A stretch of 36,005 nucleotides of DNA from Lachnospiraceae bacterium (lineage in GTDB: Bacteria > Bacillota > Clostridia > Lachnospirales > Lachnospiraceae), in the NCBI GenBank assembly GCA_030825115.1, contig JAPJQL010000035.1, forward strand, positions 1 through 36,005, in the 5' to 3' direction. A model generated the notes under the pieces. The model saw nothing but the letters and a program-made list of their open reading frames with translations, was not told the origin of the DNA and ran no database searches. The position numbers and the translations under genes were made by a program. Shown here piece by piece: positions 34,078 through 36,005 of the stretch; the stretch's first letter is position 1, and every line of letters starts with the position of its first letter.

Positions 34078-34147
34078 ATGGGTCCTCCAACAGCGCATCG
34101 CTATATTTGTTTCAGTCTTTCGATAAATGAACACGAAGGTGCAGGGC

Positions 34148-34381
34148 TTATGCCTCTACACCTTTCGCTTTCAGGTATTCCATAACCTGACCAACCGTCA
34201 GCAGCTCCTGTAAGTCCTCAGAAGGAATCTCAACAGAGTACTCATCCTCCAGCGCCATTACCAGCTCGAACAGGTCTAAGGAATCAGCGCCTAAGTCCTC
34301 TTTGAAGGAAGATGCCTCGGTGATCGTCTCAGCGTCAACGCTTAACTGGTCTGCAATGATTTCTTTCATTTTCTCTAACAT
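34148..34381 (-). CDS. acpP: Acyl carrier protein
   Basis: This is a 77-residue acidic protein with the phosphopantetheine attachment Ser34 in GADSLDLFEL. AAAGGAG lies 7 nt before ATG 34381. It carries the growing acyl chain for the surrounding Fab enzymes. The 97-bp gap upstream has an AT-rich tract and a small CGGG/CCCG hairpin, but nothing firm. Confidence 0.97.
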   Translation of the reverse strand: MLEKMKEIIADQLSVDAETITEASSFKEDLGADSLDLFELVMALEDEYSVEIPSEDLQELLTVGQVMEYLKAKGVEA

Positions 34382-34478
34382 GGTTTTTCTCCTTTAAGAT
34401 AAATAATTTTTATTTTTTATTTTTATAGAAGGTTGCGGGTATTTCCCGTTTTCCTGAACTACCATTCTCCTGCGCTTT

Positions 34479-35450
34479 TTACCACTCCAGCAGCGCCGCT
34501 CCCCAGGTCAGACCTCCGCCGAAGCCTGCAAGGATGATCTTATCTCCCCGGTTTAGCTTTCCTTCCCGGTTCAGTTCGTCTAACATCAGCGGAACCGACG
34601 CCCCCGATGTGTTGCCATACCGGTCAATATTCATAGGAAATTTTTCCAACGGCTGTTTCAGCCGCTTCGCTACCGATTCAAAAATCCGGTAATTTGCCTG
34701 ATGGAGAACAAAATATTTGATATCCTCAATGTCTGTGCCGGTTTCATCCAGAATCTGCCGCACACACTCTGGCACTTTCTTAACCGCAAAACGGAACACT
34801 TCCTGTCCGTCCATATACATATATCCAATCTCCGGTATCTTCCCGTTCAGAAAACTGCCGCCCGTCCTTGATACGCAGGAAAGCACCGAACCTTTCGTCC
34901 CGTCAGACCCCATCACCATATGCCTCAGCCCGGTCTCTTCTGCTCTCACGACAGCAGCGCCCGCTCCGTCACCGAACAGGACACAGGTTCCGCGGTCCGT
35001 CCAGTCTGTCAGCTTGCTTAGACAGTCCGCTCCGATAACCAGCCCGGTCTTGTAGATCCCTGCCTGCATAAAAGCCTGCATGGTGCTTAATGCAAAAAGG
35101 AAACCGGAACATGCCGCGCTGATGTCAAATGCGGCCGCCCGATGGGCGCCGATCGCCCCCTGTACCTCACAGGCTCCGTTTGGAAAGCAATTATCCGGCG
35201 ACGAAGTCCCAAGCAGGATAATGTCCAATTCCTCTGCCGCCACACCTGCGTCCGCAAGCGCCCGCCTGGCCGCCTCCGCTGCCATATAAGAAGTCCCGGT
35301 CTTCACATCTGCAGCAACCCGGCGCTCATGGATTCCCGTGCGTGTGACGATCCACTCGTCGTTCGTGTCCACAATCTTTGCCAGGTCATCATTGGTCACT
35401 ATCTGCTCCGGCACATAAGAACCGGTTCCAATCACTCTGCTCGTCTTCAT
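34479..35450 (-). CDS. fabH: 3-oxoacyl-ACP synthase III
   Basis: I chose ATG 35450 (MKTSRVIGTGSYVPE, 323 residues), with AGGAG about 6 nt upstream. The frame extends to 35507, but that part overlaps the operator and is AT-rich. The catalytic Cys114 is in ISAACSGFLFAL, the His in FVLHQANYRI, the Asn in GNTSGASVP. It starts fatty-acid synthesis by condensing acyl-CoA with malonyl-ACP and is the first gene of the operon. Confidence 0.97.
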   Translation of the reverse strand: MKTSRVIGTGSYVPEQIVTNDDLAKIVDTNDEWIVTRTGIHERRVAADVKTGTSYMAAEAARRALADAGVAAEELDIILLGTSSPDNCFPNGACEVQGAIGAHRAAAFDISAACSGFLFALSTMQAFMQAGIYKTGLVIGADCLSKLTDWTDRGTCVLFGDGAGAAVVRAEETGLRHMVMGSDGTKGSVLSCVSRTGGSFLNGKIPEIGYMYMDGQEVFRFAVKKVPECVRQILDETGTDIEDIKYFVLHQANYRIFESVAKRLKQPLEKFPMNIDRYGNTSGASVPLMLDELNREGKLNRGDKIILAGFGGGLTWGAALLEW

Positions 35451-35495
35451 AATTCTCCTGACTTCCCGTTCAAATTTATTTTTAAATTCAAATGT

Positions 35496-35508
35496 TTTGA
35501 TATTCAAA
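35496..35508 (-). promoter_or_regulatory. Predicted FabT-type operator at the fab operon promoter
   Basis: The minus strand reads TTTGAATATCAAA, a perfect TTTGA-n3-TCAAA palindrome. It starts 16 bp downstream of the -10, roughly +10 to +22, a repressor position. It resembles the FabT binding palindrome described in streptococci, as I recall it. A FabT-like MarR protein is encoded at 22988-23431. Confidence 0.65.
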
Positions 35509-35524
35509 GTATTTCATCATGGTA

Positions 35525-35553
35525 ATAATATCGGATTGGCAGAGTTTTGTCAA
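35525..35553 (-). promoter_or_regulatory. Promoter of the fab operon
   Basis: On the minus strand a perfect TTGACA (35553-35548), a 17-bp spacer and TATTAT (35530-35525). It is close to the sigma-A consensus, suggesting high expression limited by a repressor. Confidence 0.85.
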
Positions 35554-35638
35554 GAAATTTTTTTCGACAGAATCTGCGATTGTGTCTGATATCTTTTTTG
35601 GAAAAAGGGAAAGTCGAGAAATAGATAGTCAGAAACAA

Positions 35639-35672
35639 GGGAGGCGGCGCCTCATACAAGTCACTGCCTCCC
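35639..35672 (-). terminator. Terminator after the Rpn-like gene
   Basis: Arms GGGAGGC (35639-35645) and GCCTCCC (35666-35672) pair perfectly; read leftward they are followed by TTGTTTCT. It isolates the upstream gene from the fab promoter. Confidence 0.72.
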
Positions 35673-35706
35673 CTGAATCCTTTTATAAAAATGCAAGATT
35701 ACCCTG

Positions 35707-36005
35707 TCAGATGCCATACTCCTCAAACAGCTTCTGCTGATACGTTTCATCAATGGCAGCCCGGACAATATCATCGGTTCTGGATTGTTCTGCCAGGAGA
35801 CGGTTTAGATGATTCACCCGTTCCAGCCCGGCTTTGCGTCCGGCTTCCAGTCCAGCTTTGCGTCCGGCTTCCAATCCAGCTTTATGTCCGGCTTCCAGTC
35901 CAGCTTTATGTCCGGCTTCCAGCCCAGCCTTGTGCCCGGCTTCCATACCAGCCTTCTGTCCTTTTAAAAACCCCTCCTGCCGGCTCTCTTCCTCCAGCAT
36001 TCTTC
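35707..36005 (-). CDS. C-terminal end of a probable Rpn-family (PD-(D/E)XK) nuclease/transposase-like protein
   Basis: The frame runs through the right edge, so only the last 99 or so codons are seen; the Met at 36000 is probably internal. It has an octad repeat of the AGLEAGHK type (about six copies) and then a conserved-looking tail ending QQKLFEEYGI. Rpn-like Lachnospiraceae proteins often end in such Glu/Gly/Lys repeats, but the nuclease domain is outside the window, so this is a pattern-based guess. The terminator at 35639-35672 follows. Confidence 0.5.
   Translation of the reverse strand, partial: RMLEEESRQEGFLKGQKAGMEAGHKAGLEAGHKAGLEAGHKAGLEAGRKAGLEAGRKAGLERVNHLNRLLAEQSRTDDIVRAAIDETYQQKLFEEYGI
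35818..35955 (-). repeat. 24-bp tandem repeat inside the Rpn-like gene
   Basis: The unit contains GGCTTCCAGTCCAGCTTT on the plus strand and recurs about five to six times with single-base changes, each copy encoding eight residues. It keeps the frame, so copy number can vary without loss of the protein end. Confidence 0.85.

Noticed and set aside
34415..34450. Hairpin CGGG-CCCG in the fabH-acpP gap as a terminator
   Set aside because: The stem is only four pairs and no T-run follows directly; the operon continues.
35451..35507. N-terminal extension of FabH
   Set aside because: The extension lacks a ribosome site and overlaps the predicted operator; ATG 35450 has AGGAG and the family N-terminus.
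35818..35955. Possible CRISPR array from regular repeats
   Set aside because: Units are contiguous with no spacers and lie in frame within a coding region.

Overview
The window looks like a chromosomal segment of a spore-forming, mid-GC Firmicute of the Lachnospiraceae / Clostridium cluster XIVa type. The support is spmA/spmB, an accD-accA fusion, FabK as enoyl-ACP reductase, a cyclic-peptide agr system of the clostridial type and a TraX-family membrane protein. The species is not determined. No rRNA, tRNA, IS element or CRISPR array was found, and no gene-free stretch exceeds 300 bp.

Region 1 (1-11.3 kb, accessory, leftward). A giant secreted RHS/YD-repeat protein (at least 2,576 residues, 3' end outside the window) lies downstream of an agr-type quorum-sensing locus. 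In transcription order that locus is XRE regulator, LytTR response regulator (AgrA-like), GHKL sensor kinase (AgrC-like), cyclic-peptide precursor (AgrD-like) and AgrB-like processing protease. The main observation is that the agrD-agrB promoter and the RHS promoter each carry a near-identical direct-repeat pair, CAAATTTTTCC twice and CAAATATTTCC twice. Both pairs are spaced exactly 21 bp start to start, and both sit just upstream of the -35 region. This is the usual geometry of a LytTR operator, so the RHS protein is probably a quorum-controlled output of this agr system.

Region 2 (11.3-22.4 kb). First comes a Lachnospiraceae-type protein of unknown function with a collagen-like Gly-X-Y tract. 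Rightward nagB and a one-iron superoxide reductase follow. A leftward housekeeping operon metG-traX-tatD-rsmA-dCMP deaminase comes next, then rightward genes for an EamA transporter and a DUF885 lipoprotein peptidase. Convergent units share bidirectional terminators.

Region 3 (22.4-24.7 kb, leftward). A FabT-like MarR regulator is followed by a GerMN-like lipoprotein under its own strong promoter. spmA and spmB lie upstream of this unit.

Region 4 (24.7-35.6 kb, leftward). This is a complete type II fatty-acid synthesis operon: fabH-acpP-fabK-fabD-fabG-fabF-accB-fabZ-accC-accDA-nitronate monooxygenase. It has a near-consensus promoter and, just downstream of it, a TTTGA-n3-TCAAA palindrome of the FabT type. 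The FabT-like regulator gene sits just past the operon's end, suggesting a regulatory circuit. A strongly structured, partly repetitive element lies between fabG and fabF.

The right edge holds the 3' end of a probable Rpn-family protein with a 24-bp tandem repeat.
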